Positions 8,269 to 14,744 are shown, counted from the stretch's first letter. The stretch is DNA of 24,603 nt from RGIG2945 sp045540355 (GCA_045540355.1 JAZQHB010000099.1:1-24603); one strand, 5' to 3'. Numbers and translations are program-made. The notes: generated from the sequence alone by a model not told the origin.

Positions 8269-9162
8269 TTAGGTCACCAAAGTTAAAATATCTTCAGCAT
8301 CCAGGCTCGGTTGCAACGCACAGTTTATAGCCATCGCAATCAGCTTTGCTGCTCTTTCTACGAGAAGGTCAATTTCTCTCGGAGTAATCATCATCTGATT
8401 AACTTCAGAGCCCAAGGCTTTCCTCATGTCGGCTTCACTGATTTCATTTTTTTCACCTTGCAAAATGTCATAAGCAAGCGTGGCTGCATCGACAACCGTC
8501 GGCACACCCATGGCAATTACAGGCACTCCGATGGTATCGTGGCTTATTTTTGCTCTCGCGTTTCCTACACCTGACCCGGGAGTAACACCTGTATCCGATA
8601 ACTGTACCGTACAACCCAATCGCTTGAGTCGTCTTGATGCCAAAGCATCGACGGTAATCACCGCTGAGGGTTTTATTTTTTTGACAATACCCGCAATTAT
8701 TTCACCTGTTTCAATCCCTGTTTGACCGAGCACTCCGGGGCTGACCGCGGCAACAGATCGAAGTCGGCTCATACCGATTGCTTCTGCAAGCTCGCCTGAA
8801 ATATGCCGTGTTGCAAGAATCATTTGTGCACAACGGGGTCCTAAAGCATCGGGCGTGATATTTTCATTACCCAGACCTGCGACGAGTATCGTTCCGCTTT
8901 CGGGTAAAAGATTTTGCAATTCTTGTGAGAGTGCATCAAGTCTGCCGTCAAGGACCTCGGCATCCTTTGAAAATGGCGGAACTTCCACGGTAATGTATTT
9001 ACCGACAGGCTTCCCGATTTTCTTCGCACCGGTTTCGTTGTCAACGCTTATACGGCTTATGCGTGCATTGTTTTTATTTTCGATACTGCTTGTGATTCCG
9101 TCAAGCTTTGTGTCACCAAGGATTTCTTGTCGCTCTAACGCGAGGTCAGTTCTGAAGTTCAT
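8269..9162 (-). CDS. gpr: Germination protease GPR (SASP-degrading aspartic protease)
   Basis: GPR degrades small acid-soluble spore proteins in the first minutes of germination, freeing DNA and supplying amino acids. The protein is 297 residues, a little shorter than Bacillus enzymes (about 370). The N-terminal RTDLALE resembles both the SASP cut site and the autoprocessing site of the zymogen, so the propeptide would be only a few residues. NITPDALGP (101-109, Asp 105) and TVDALASR (170-177, Asp 172) match the segments that carry the two catalytic aspartates described for Bacillus megaterium GPR. LSDTGVTPGSGVGN (188-201) is also family-typical. The ATG at 9162 lacks a good ribosome site. 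Co-orientation with spoIIP and divergence from rpsT match other Clostridia. Confidence 0.95.
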   Translation of the reverse strand: MNFRTDLALERQEILGDTKLDGITSSIENKNNARISRISVDNETGAKKIGKPVGKYITVEVPPFSKDAEVLDGRLDALSQELQNLLPESGTILVAGLGNENITPDALGPRCAQMILATRHISGELAEAIGMSRLRSVAAVSPGVLGQTGIETGEIIAGIVKKIKPSAVITVDALASRRLKRLGCTVQLSDTGVTPGSGVGNARAKISHDTIGVPVIAMGVPTVVDAATLAYDILQGEKNEISEADMRKALGSEVNQMMITPREIDLLVERAAKLIAMAINCALQPSLDAEDILTLVT

Positions 9163-9270
9163 TTAGTGCAATGAGACAGGATTTATACCTCTAAATCGAA
9201 TTACAAATCCAAATCTTATCCTTTCATCAAATTATTAGCTATAGTATTCCCGATTTTTTTATAAAAAGAC

Positions 9271-9299
9271 TTGCTTTTTTTTGAAAATGATGATATGAT
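9271..9299 (+). promoter_or_regulatory. Sigma-A promoter of rpsT
   Basis: TTGCTT at 9271-9276, 17-base spacer, TATGAT at 9294-9299, about 34 bases before the GTG start. Confidence 0.65.
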
Positions 9300-9332
9300 A
9301 TTGAGGTTATAGGACGAAAAGGAGGTGTAACG

Positions 9333-9584
9333 GTGCCTAATATTAAATCAGCTAAAAAGCGTGTTAAGACAACTGCTGTTAGAACAGCTCGTAACAAGGC
9401 AAATAATTCAGCTCTCAAGACAGCTATCAAAAAGGCTAATATCGCAGTTGAAAATTCTGCTGACAATAAGGATGAGCTTATCAAGGTTGCTATCAAGAAG
9501 GTTGACCAGGCTGCAGCTAAAGGTCTTCTTCATAAGAACAACGCAGCTCATAAGAAATCAGCTCTTGCTAAGAAGCTTGGCTAA
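9333..9584 (+). CDS. rpsT: 30S ribosomal protein S20
   Basis: S20 binds 16S rRNA and is needed for early 30S assembly. The protein is 83 residues, very basic, rich in Lys, Ala and Asn, and starts with the family-typical MPNIKSAKKRVKT. It uses a GTG start at 9333 with a strong AAGGAGGTG site at 9319-9327. A rare start codon fits the known translational feedback control of S20 in other bacteria (family knowledge). The gene has its own promoter and terminator and is divergent from gpr. Confidence 0.96.
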   Translation: MPNIKSAKKRVKTTAVRTARNKANNSALKTAIKKANIAVENSADNKDELIKVAIKKVDQAAAKGLLHKNNAAHKKSALAKKLG

Positions 9585-9619
9585 TTGCTAATATCTTAGC
9601 TCAGATTTGTTGCAACAAA

Positions 9620-9655
9620 AAATAACCCCTCTGAGGAAACTCGGAGGGGTTATTT
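9620..9655 (+). terminator. Intrinsic terminator of rpsT
   Basis: AAATAACCCCTCTGAG (9620-9635) pairs with CTCGGAGGGGTTATTT (9640-9655) around a GAAA tetraloop, one G-U pair, followed by more T residues. Confidence 0.9.
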
Positions 9656-9661
9656 TTACTC

Positions 9662-9691
9662 TTGACAGAAGTTGGTGAGTTAATGTATAAT
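9662..9691 (+). promoter_or_regulatory. Consensus sigma-A promoter of small Cys-rich membrane protein
   Basis: TTGACA at 9662-9667, 18-base spacer, TATAAT at 9686-9691. Both hexamers are perfect consensus. Confidence 0.85.
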
Positions 9692-9730
9692 TTAACTGTC
9701 TAAAGTTAAAATACTTCAGGAGGTATTATT

Positions 9731-9925
9731 ATGGACGGATTAAAGCTTACATTAAGAATCATAGGTGTTCTTCTTGCGATTGTCGGTGCAATTGCAGCAG
9801 TTTATTACGCAGCAACAAAGCTTATAGGTACTCGTTATTTCAGCGATGACGATGCTGATGTTATTGAGTGCGATTGCTGTGAATGTGAAATCGAAGAAGA
9901 AAACGCAGAAGAAGCAGCAGAATAA
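9731..9925 (+). CDS. Small membrane protein with acidic cysteine-rich tail
   Basis: A 64-residue protein. Residues about 7-32 form one membrane segment. The tail is strongly acidic and includes ECDCCECEIEEE (46-57), with four cysteines in six positions, which looks able to bind a soft metal or form disulfides. I do not recognise a named family, though small proteins with a membrane segment and an acidic Cys tail occur in other gut Clostridia as far as I recall. AGGAGG at 9718-9723 sets the ATG at 9731. A consensus promoter and a following strong terminator suggest a short, abundant transcript. Confidence 0.75.
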   Translation: MDGLKLTLRIIGVLLAIVGAIAAVYYAATKLIGTRYFSDDDADVIECDCCECEIEEENAEEAAE

Positions 9926-9938
9926 TTTTTAAAAATCA

Positions 9939-9965
9939 GGCAGTTGCGAAAGCGACTGCCTTTTT
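9939..9965 (+). terminator. Intrinsic terminator before nucleoside hydrolase gene
   Basis: GGCAGTTGC (9939-9947) pairs with GCGACTGCC (9952-9960) around a GAAA tetraloop and is followed by TTTTT. The GAGGT ribosome site of the next gene starts only 5 bases later. Confidence 0.85.
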
Positions 9966-9979
9966 GCTTGAGGTACAGA

Positions 9980-10915
9980 ATGAGAAAATTTATTATTGAT
10001 ACCGATATCGGAAGTGATGATGCAGCGGCGCTTATTATGGCGATGAAAGCAGATGTTGAAATTCTCGGAATTACAACAATCGGTGGCAATATACCGCTTG
10101 AAAATACAACTAAAAATGCCTTGCAGGTGACAGAGCTTTGTAACAAAAACATATCGGTTTATCCCGGTGCTGATAAACCTCTTGTGAGAAATCTTGTAAC
10201 CGCAGGTAATGTCCACGGCAATGACGGAATGGGGGATAAGGGACTTGTTCACCCAACGAAAAAACCTGAAAATAAGCACGCGGTTGATTTTATTCTCGAA
10301 ACAGTAAATGCCAATCCCGACGAGGTTGAAATCATAACACTCGGACCTGTTACGAATATTGCTCTTGCGATTATCAAGGACAAAGAAACAATGCAAAAAG
10401 TAAAGCATATTTGGTCAATGGGCACGGCAGGCTTCGGCAAAGGTAATATGTCACCCGTTGCCGAATTTAATGTGTTTGTCGATGCTGAAAGCTATGATAT
10501 TATGCTTAACAGTCAGATTCCGATAACGATTGCAGGCTTTGACCTCTGCCTCGGAGATGCAACATTTACAACTGATGAATTAAACGAGCTTTCAAGAACA
10601 CCGCTTGGTAAATTTATCACGGATTGCAACTCAACAAGACTGGCTTTTAACGAAAAGCTTACAGGCACACCCTATGTGGACCTGCCCGATGCGGTTGCGA
10701 TGGCGTCGGCACTTTATGATGATGTCATAACTGAAAAAGTAAACGCTTATTGCTACTGTTGCACAAGAGAAGAAGCAACCTACGGTCAGGTAATTATCTA
10801 CGATATATCCAAACCCTACACCCCAAACTACAATATCCCCCAAACCAATACGACAGTCATAAAATCAATTGACATTGAGAGGTTTAAGGGGTATGTGAAG
10901 AATTCTTTAAAATAA
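9980..10915 (+). CDS. Inosine/uridine-preferring nucleoside hydrolase
   Basis: A 311-residue member of the inosine-uridine nucleoside N-ribohydrolase family, which cuts ribonucleosides to ribose and base for salvage, in the cytosol. The calcium-binding DTDIGSDDA motif is at residues 7-15. The family-typical NVHGNDGMG and VAEFNVFVDAES segments are present; the first holds the conserved histidine region and the second a substrate-binding Asn. Substrate preference (purine or pyrimidine) cannot be told. I chose the ATG at 9980, with GAGGT at 9970-9974; an in-frame TTG at 9944 lies inside the preceding terminator. No promoter is visible between that terminator and the gene, so expression probably relies on readthrough from 9662. 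Confidence 0.92.
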   Translation: MRKFIIDTDIGSDDAAALIMAMKADVEILGITTIGGNIPLENTTKNALQVTELCNKNISVYPGADKPLVRNLVTAGNVHGNDGMGDKGLVHPTKKPENKHAVDFILETVNANPDEVEIITLGPVTNIALAIIKDKETMQKVKHIWSMGTAGFGKGNMSPVAEFNVFVDAESYDIMLNSQIPITIAGFDLCLGDATFTTDELNELSRTPLGKFITDCNSTRLAFNEKLTGTPYVDLPDAVAMASALYDDVITEKVNAYCYCCTREEATYGQVIIYDISKPYTPNYNIPQTNTTVIKSIDIERFKGYVKNSLK

Positions 10916-10924
10916 AACTTATTA

Positions 10925-10961
10925 AAATACTCTTTTCATAAAAATGAAGAGAGTATTTTTT
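10925..10961 (+). terminator. Intrinsic terminator of nucleoside hydrolase gene
   Basis: AAATACTCTTTTCAT (10925-10939) pairs with ATGAAGAGAGTATTT (10944-10958), loop AAAA, one G-U pair, then T residues. Confidence 0.88.
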
Positions 10962-10975
10962 ATGCCTCGCGAAAA

Positions 10976-11011
10976 TTACAAGCTCTTTTTCGGACAGATA
11001 TACATTGTCCG
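10976..11011 (+). promoter_or_regulatory. Possible promoter with overlapping inverted repeat, Mor-like gene
   Basis: A weak -35 (TTACAA, 10976-10981), 17-base spacer and TATACA (10999-11004). The inverted repeat CGGACA (10991-10996) / TGTCCG (11006-11011) brackets the -10, a position suited to an operator. Inferred from sequence only. Confidence 0.4.
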
Positions 11012-11027
11012 GAAAGGAGTGCTTTTT

Positions 11028-11117
11028 ATGAAAAGCAAGATTGTCAGAGATTTGAGTGACAAACATAATGACAATGTCATTTGTTATGTCGGGAGCGAGG
11101 TGGTATTATGTCGATAA
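11028..11117 (+). CDS. Putative 29-residue leader ORF overlapping Mor-like gene
   Basis: A small frame beginning MKSKIVRDLSDKH with an AAAGGAG ribosome site 8-9 bases before the ATG at 11028. It ends at 11117, overlapping the next gene by 10 bases in another frame, an arrangement that favours translational coupling. No homology is recognisable. It could be a real micro-protein or simply a leader peptide that opens the downstream start. Confidence 0.45.
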   Translation: MKSKIVRDLSDKHNDNVICYVGSEVVLCR

Positions 11118-11404
11118 AAGAAGATTTACTGAAACTTCAGGAGGCGAATCTTTTGCAGAATGACATTGTCGGCTTGAACGAAGTGTATCGTGATATAGCA
11201 GATGAAATCGGAATTGAAAACACCTTGGTGATATACAAATTATTCCGAGGGACACAGATTTCATTCCCTAACAGGCTATTCTCGAAAGAATACACCCACA
11301 AGGCTATCATCAACGAATATGACGGCAACAATGTACCACAATTGGCTCAAAAATACAACTACTCCGAACGGAGTATCTGGCGTATTTTGAAATCTAATAA
11401 ATAA
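11108..11404 (+). CDS. Mor-family-like HTH transcriptional regulator
   Basis: A 98-residue DNA-binding protein. The segment YKLFRGTQISFPNRLFSKEY (43-62) and the C-terminal helix-turn-helix NNVPQLAQKYNYSERSIWRIL (74-94) match small Firmicutes relatives of the phage Mu Mor activator. Mor activates middle promoters in Mu; in Clostridia these small relatives are common on accessory DNA and their targets are mostly unknown. The ATG at 11108 has GAGGTGG a few bases upstream. It overlaps the 29-residue ORF and lies 18 bases before the zinc-ribbon gene, so the three probably form an operon. A 12-base sequence within its coding region also occurs inverted upstream (see findings), suggesting self-regulation. 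Confidence 0.75.
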   Translation: MSIKEDLLKLQEANLLQNDIVGLNEVYRDIADEIGIENTLVIYKLFRGTQISFPNRLFSKEYTHKAIINEYDGNNVPQLAQKYNYSERSIWRILKSNK

Positions 11405-11422
11405 ATTTTAGGAGGATTCATT

Positions 11423-12535
11423 ATGAAATGTAATCAATGTTCAGCAGAATTTGAGGGTGCTTTTTGCTCAAAATGCGGAGCAAAAGCAGAGGTGGAAATC
11501 CAGACAACACCTGTTCAAGAACAAAAACCGACAGAAAACAATAAACCTGAAAAGAAGAAAAAACCGTTTTTTCTTAAATGGTGGTTTATTCTGATTGTAG
11601 CTATCACTGTCGGATTGCTTGTTCTTGTTCTTATGCCCGAGGGCGAAAAAATTGTGTGGGAAGATATGGTCTTGAGTGAAGCACTTCCTGAACCGCCTGC
11701 AAACAGAGGTAAGATTTATGAAAATTCAACAGAGCAATTATGGGTGGTTATAAATGATATTTCAGATAAAGAATATGCAGTATATATGGAATCTTGCAAA
11801 GAAAATGGCTTTAATATAGATGTGGAGTCAAGTTCTTCTACATTTGATGCTTATAACAAAGAGGGCTATAAATTAAGTGTTAGTCACTATGGTGATGATG
11901 CGGATATGAATATACAACTAGATATTCCTATGGAAGCCGAATTTATAATATGGCCTGTAAGTATTGCAGGAAAACAGTTGCCTGAACCGAAATCAACGAA
12001 GGGTAAATTTGAATTTGAACATGAAAAAAGCTTTATGGTACATATTAGCGAAACCTCGAAATCGGATTATGCCGAATACATAAAAGCTTGTTCTGATAAA
12101 GGGTTTAATATAGATTTCAATAAAGGTGAAAATCATTATTATGCTTATAATAAAAATGGTTGGTATCTTACCTTGAAATATGAAGGCAATAATACAATGA
12201 GTATTCGTATTGATTATCCTCAAAAAGAGGAATCAACAACAGAGAAAAAGACAGAGGCGGAAAAAACAACAATATCAATCAATTCGGATTTCAAAGTGGC
12301 AATGGATAGCTACGAAGAATTTATGAATGACTATGTTGACTTTATGAAAAAGTATAAAGCAAATCCGACTGATTTGACATTGATTTCCGATTATGCTGAT
12401 TATATGAGTGACTATGCAAAATTTATGGAAGATTTTGAAGCATGGGAAAATGAAGATTTGAATACTGCCGAGTTAGCGTATTATGTCGAAGTCCAAGGCA
12501 GAGTAAGTAAGAAATTACTTGAAGTGGCAGAGTAA
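11423..12535 (+). CDS. Zinc-ribbon membrane protein with duplicated extracellular module
   Basis: A 370-residue protein. A zinc ribbon lies at the N-terminus (CxxC at 3/6 and 15/18), then a charged Pro/Lys linker, one membrane segment (about 48-71), and a large outer region. That region contains two similar units of about 90 residues: each has EP..A/STKGK(I/F), then YA.Y(M/I)..C...GFNID, then AYNK.G(Y/W).L. A C-terminal helical unit (about 290-370) rich in Tyr, Asp and Met, with YEEFMNDYVDFMKKY and DYADYMSDYAKFMEDF, resembles DUF6591 as I recall it. Function unknown; cytoplasmic zinc ribbon plus outer sensor-like domains suggest a signalling or envelope role (inference). AGGAGG lies 7 bases before the ATG. 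A strong terminator follows. Confidence 0.8.
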   Translation: MKCNQCSAEFEGAFCSKCGAKAEVEIQTTPVQEQKPTENNKPEKKKKPFFLKWWFILIVAITVGLLVLVLMPEGEKIVWEDMVLSEALPEPPANRGKIYENSTEQLWVVINDISDKEYAVYMESCKENGFNIDVESSSSTFDAYNKEGYKLSVSHYGDDADMNIQLDIPMEAEFIIWPVSIAGKQLPEPKSTKGKFEFEHEKSFMVHISETSKSDYAEYIKACSDKGFNIDFNKGENHYYAYNKNGWYLTLKYEGNNTMSIRIDYPQKEESTTEKKTEAEKTTISINSDFKVAMDSYEEFMNDYVDFMKKYKANPTDLTLISDYADYMSDYAKFMEDFEAWENEDLNTAELAYYVEVQGRVSKKLLEVAE

Positions 12536-12548
12536 AAATAATTAGTAA

Positions 12549-12595
12549 CAATGCACCGTACTACTATCAATATAGTAATACGGTGCATTGTTTTT
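12549..12595 (+). terminator. Intrinsic terminator of zinc-ribbon gene
   Basis: CAATGCACCGTA (12549-12560) pairs with TACGGTGCATTG (12579-12590), and TACTAT (12562-12567) with ATAGTA (12572-12577), followed by TTTTT. Confidence 0.88.
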
Positions 12596-12625
12596 ATATA
12601 GAGAATGAAAAATAAAACAAATAAA

Positions 12626-13132
12626 TTATTTTTTCGACAAGGCGAAGGGTTTTGATTTTAAATTTATTCCTAAAACTGTAACTCCAAATAGAAAGGTAAC
12701 AACAATAAAAGTCATTACGCGGTTAAATTTTTCTGAAAGAAAATTTTTATATTCGGTATCTTTTTTTGAAATTTCGTTCAAGATGAATATAATTCTTTCG
12801 GAAATGAAGTTTCTTTCGTCTTGTGATAAGTTATCTTTTTTTAGATCTTCGCAAAATCCTTCAAGAGCAGTTTTGTACAAATTGATGGTTTCTATTTGTG
12901 ATGTTTCCCCGTTCTTTAATATAGAATCGCACATGTTTTTTGCGGTTGTGATTGCTGTTGTTGCAAATTCTACATATTTAGGGAATTGATTAATTATAGT
13001 TTTTGCGAGTTCTTTGTCCATAGTTGGAATCAATGAAATGAATTCTTTCATTTTATCTTTTGATATGTTACAAAAGTTATCGATACTTAATGAATTTTTG
13101 ACCTCTTTTTCTGAAATAAGTTTTTTTGACAC
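12626..13132 (-). CDS. Helical protein with C-terminal membrane anchor, unknown function
   Basis: A 168-residue protein that I cannot place in a family. It is predicted mostly alpha-helical, Lys/Glu/Ile-rich, with one membrane segment near the C-terminus (about 139-156) and a basic tail, so the bulk would face the cytoplasm. The start is GTG at 13132, set by AAGGAG about 8 bases upstream; an ATG at 13140 is in another frame with only a short ORF. It lies 29 bases after the 51-residue gene and is probably co-transcribed with the two tiny genes. The low GC and accessory neighbours suggest acquired DNA. Confidence 0.65.
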   Translation of the reverse strand: MSKKLISEKEVKNSLSIDNFCNISKDKMKEFISLIPTMDKELAKTIINQFPKYVEFATTAITTAKNMCDSILKNGETSQIETINLYKTALEGFCEDLKKDNLSQDERNFISERIIFILNEISKKDTEYKNFLSEKFNRVMTFIVVTFLFGVTVLGINLKSKPFALSKK

Positions 13133-13161
13133 GTTAACATCTCCTTTTTATTTTATCAATA

Positions 13162-13317
13162 CTAATAATAGAATTTTTTGTTTTCTTTTCTAATTGTACC
13201 AATAAGTTTATCTTTTCTTGTCTTTCTTCCGTCTTTGTTTCTGAGAGTTCCAAAAGGCAAACCTCTTTTTTTTTCAAAAGTACCTACCGTGCAATCACTT
13301 CTTACTTTGCGTACCAT
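13162..13317 (-). CDS. Small basic protein, 51 residues, unknown function
   Basis: Reads MVRKVRSDCTVGTFEKKR, then GLPFGTLRNKDGRKTRKDKL, then a Lys-rich tail ending KFYY. It is strongly basic, with a repeated GT(F/I/L) and K/R pattern (VRSDCTVGTFEKK and TRKDKLIGTIRKE look like two copies of one unit), which suggests a DNA- or RNA-binding fold, though this is inference. A GGGG-containing site lies about 7 bases before the ATG. It overlaps the preceding 46-residue gene by 23 bases. Proteins of this look occur on plasmids and phages of Firmicutes as far as I recall; no function is known to me. Confidence 0.6.
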   Translation of the reverse strand: MVRKVRSDCTVGTFEKKRGLPFGTLRNKDGRKTRKDKLIGTIRKENKKFYY

Positions 13318-13435
13318 AAAAACACCCCTTTTCATCTTTATTTTTTATTTCAATCCCCATGCTTTTTGCGTATTCTTGATTTTTTGCGATTTTTTCTGAT
13401 AACCTTATGGCTAAAATTTTTTGTCTTGGGGTCAT
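13295..13435 (-). CDS. Small protein, 46 residues, phage/plasmid type
   Basis: Begins MTPRQKILAIRLSEKIAKNQ and continues EYAKSMGIEIKNK. The AIRLSEKIAKNQEYAKSMGI helix resembles a small conserved protein seen on Firmicutes mobile DNA. AAAGGAG lies 7 bases before the ATG at 13435, a good ribosome site. Its 3' end overlaps the 51-residue gene in another frame, so the two are likely translationally coupled. Function unknown. Confidence 0.62.
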   Translation of the reverse strand: MTPRQKILAIRLSEKIAKNQEYAKSMGIEIKNKDEKGCFYGTQSKK

Positions 13436-13566
13436 AAGCAACACTCCTTTGTTTTCTCTGTGTCTACATAATAATCTTTTTGTTGAAAAAACTGAATAAC
13501 AATAAGTGATGAAAAACTGATTTAAAATTTGCAGTTAGTGCAGAATTTGCTTATAAAATATAAAAT

Positions 13567-13594
13567 CGGTATCAAAACCGAAGTTCTGATACCG
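13567..13594 (-). terminator. Hairpin terminator candidate for the XRE-type gene
   Basis: CGGTATCA (13567-13574) and TGATACCG (13587-13594) form a stem just beyond the stop codon at 13602. On the minus strand the stem is followed by ATTTTATATTTT, a broken T-run. Confidence 0.5.
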
Positions 13595-13601
13595 AAAAAA
13601 T

Positions 13602-14102
13602 TCATTCACCTTTAATTTGATTGTATTTTTCCAAGTTGATTTTTTCATCAGCTAACATCTGCTCGACCCACAACTGTAATGTTTCAACTGTAATTGAAAT
13701 GCGTTCAAGTTCATTCTGTATGTAAACAAAATCTTTAATTTCGTCGTCATCAATAACTCCGTCAGCTGTGATTTCAATTAAGCGTTCCTGGCTTTTTTTC
13801 ATAGAATTAAGAGAAGATAACATTTCAAGAACAATTTGAGTTAAGTCTTTGACTTTAATTTCAGGAACATATTTCTCACCAATGGGACATTCTTTTGAAC
13901 AGTAGTGATTGCATAAAGTAGGTTCACCATATATTTCAGCAAGAAACATAACTTCTTCAGGTGTTATGGGGAATTTGCCGTTTTCTATTCTTTCAAGTCG
14001 TTCAGGCTGAAGTGGTTTATTTAATAATGAAGCTTCATCACAAACTTCATCTCTTGTGAAATTATGTTTTTTTCTTATTTCTTTATATATAGTATCAACC
14101 AT
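13602..14102 (-). CDS. XRE-type HTH regulator with cysteine cluster and helical C-terminus
   Basis: A 166-residue protein. Residues about 5-60 form an XRE/Cro-type helix-turn-helix (TRDEVCDEASL, then PERLERIENGKFPITPEEVMFLAEIY). Next is a cysteine cluster C64-x3-C68-x3-C72 (LCNHYCSKECPIG), then a helical region to the end. This HTH plus CNHYC..ECPIG layout recurs in gut Firmicutes regulators, from memory. The cysteines could bind a metal or act as a redox sensor; that is inference. AAGGAG precedes the ATG at 14102. It is transcribed alone, away from the hairpin-rich region upstream. Confidence 0.72.
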   Translation of the reverse strand: MVDTIYKEIRKKHNFTRDEVCDEASLLNKPLQPERLERIENGKFPITPEEVMFLAEIYGEPTLCNHYCSKECPIGEKYVPEIKVKDLTQIVLEMLSSLNSMKKSQERLIEITADGVIDDDEIKDFVYIQNELERISITVETLQLWVEQMLADEKINLEKYNQIKGE

Positions 14103-14227
14103 ATTTAAACTCCTTATATGAATTTTGAATATTATATCATAACCGCCACCGAAAACTCAATACCGATAAAGGATAAAAATGTTATTATTGTTTGCTTTAG
14201 GAAAATCAATAGCATAGTCGATGTATA

Positions 14228-14316
14228 TCGCAAAAGATGGACTATGGTTTCGATTACCGCACAAAACAAAAACCTGAATCGTTGCTTTGCAACAATTCAG
14301 GTTTTTTGCCGTGGTG
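14228..14316. repeat. 89-bp direct repeat, copy 1 (contains bidirectional terminator)
   Basis: Matches 14656-14744 with only two differences over 89 bases. Contains the hairpin AACCTGAATcGTTGC (14271-14285) / GCAACaATTCAGGTT (14289-14303), A-run before and T-run after, so it can terminate in both directions. No gene ends at this copy, unlike copy 2. Confidence 0.9.
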
Positions 14317-14410
14317 ATAAGTGCAGGGTTAGATTCACTAGAAAAACTTAAGCCAATCGAGAATGACGGAGAGAAAATATAAAAAATGAAATCGTTCTTT
14401 GCACGGTGAA

Positions 14411-14539
14411 ATCCAAACAAGTTTGGATGAAATCTGCTTCGCAGATGAAATTAAATCCGTCGAACTCCCGACGAAGTCGGATTTCATCACAAAGTGATTT
14501 CATCTGTCGCAGACAGATTTATTCCGTCAGAATGACGGA
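14411..14539. repeat. Array of six short palindromes with GATTTCAT-type linkers
   Basis: Successive stems: ATCCAAAC/GTTTGGAT (14411-14428), ATCTGC/GCAGAT (14432-14446), CCGAC/GTCGG (14468-14480) inside AAATCCG/CGGATTT (14453-14484), ATCAC/GTGAT (14486-14498), ATCTGTC/GACAGAT (14502-14518) and TCCGTC/GACGGA (14523-14539). Loops are mostly 2-5 bases and linkers are variants of (G)ATTTCAT or ATGAAAT. It looks like a REP/BIME-like or MITE-like non-coding array. I see no protein-coding gene in 14103-14724. Confidence 0.75.
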
Positions 14540-14547
14540 TTTAGTTG

Positions 14548-14579
14548 AAAAAAGCACTTGCAATCGCAAGTGCTTTTTT
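14548..14579. terminator. Perfect bidirectional terminator-like hairpin
   Basis: AAAAAAGCACTTGC (14548-14561) pairs perfectly with GCAAGTGCTTTTTT (14566-14579) around AATC. No gene ends next to it on either strand. Confidence 0.75.
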
Positions 14580-14617
14580 CTGGTGGAGATGGCGGCAACC
14601 GAAGCTTCGCTTCGTTC

Positions 14618-14664
14618 GTTGCTTCGCAACCTTCGCATTGTATGTCCCTTTTGCTTCGCAAAAG
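14618..14664. repeat. Two TTC-loop hairpins leading into repeat copy 2
   Basis: GTTGC ttc GCAAC (14618-14630) and CTTTTGC ttc GCAAAAG (14648-14664). The second runs into the 89-bp repeat; copy 1 retains only its right arm. Confidence 0.6.
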
Positions 14665-14744
14665 ATGGACTATGGTTTCGATTACCGCACAAAACAAAAA
14701 CCTGAATCGTTGCTTGGCAACAATTCAGGTTTTTTGCTGTGGTG
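14656..14744. repeat. 89-bp direct repeat, copy 2 (recombinase 3' end and terminator)
   Basis: Second copy of 14228-14316. Its hairpin (14699-14713 / 14717-14731) contains the recombinase stop codon (14725-14727) in the right arm and serves as the recombinase terminator on the minus strand. Confidence 0.9.

Noticed and set aside
14411..14539. CRISPR array
   Set aside because: Units are self-complementary with differing sequence and very short linkers; there is no constant 24-37 base repeat, no unique spacer of about 30 bases and no cas gene.
14228..14744. 89-bp repeats as attL and attR of the recombinase element
   Set aside because: The recombinase gene lies outside the interval they enclose, and large serine recombinases normally leave only very short shared cores; a scar or duplication explains it better.
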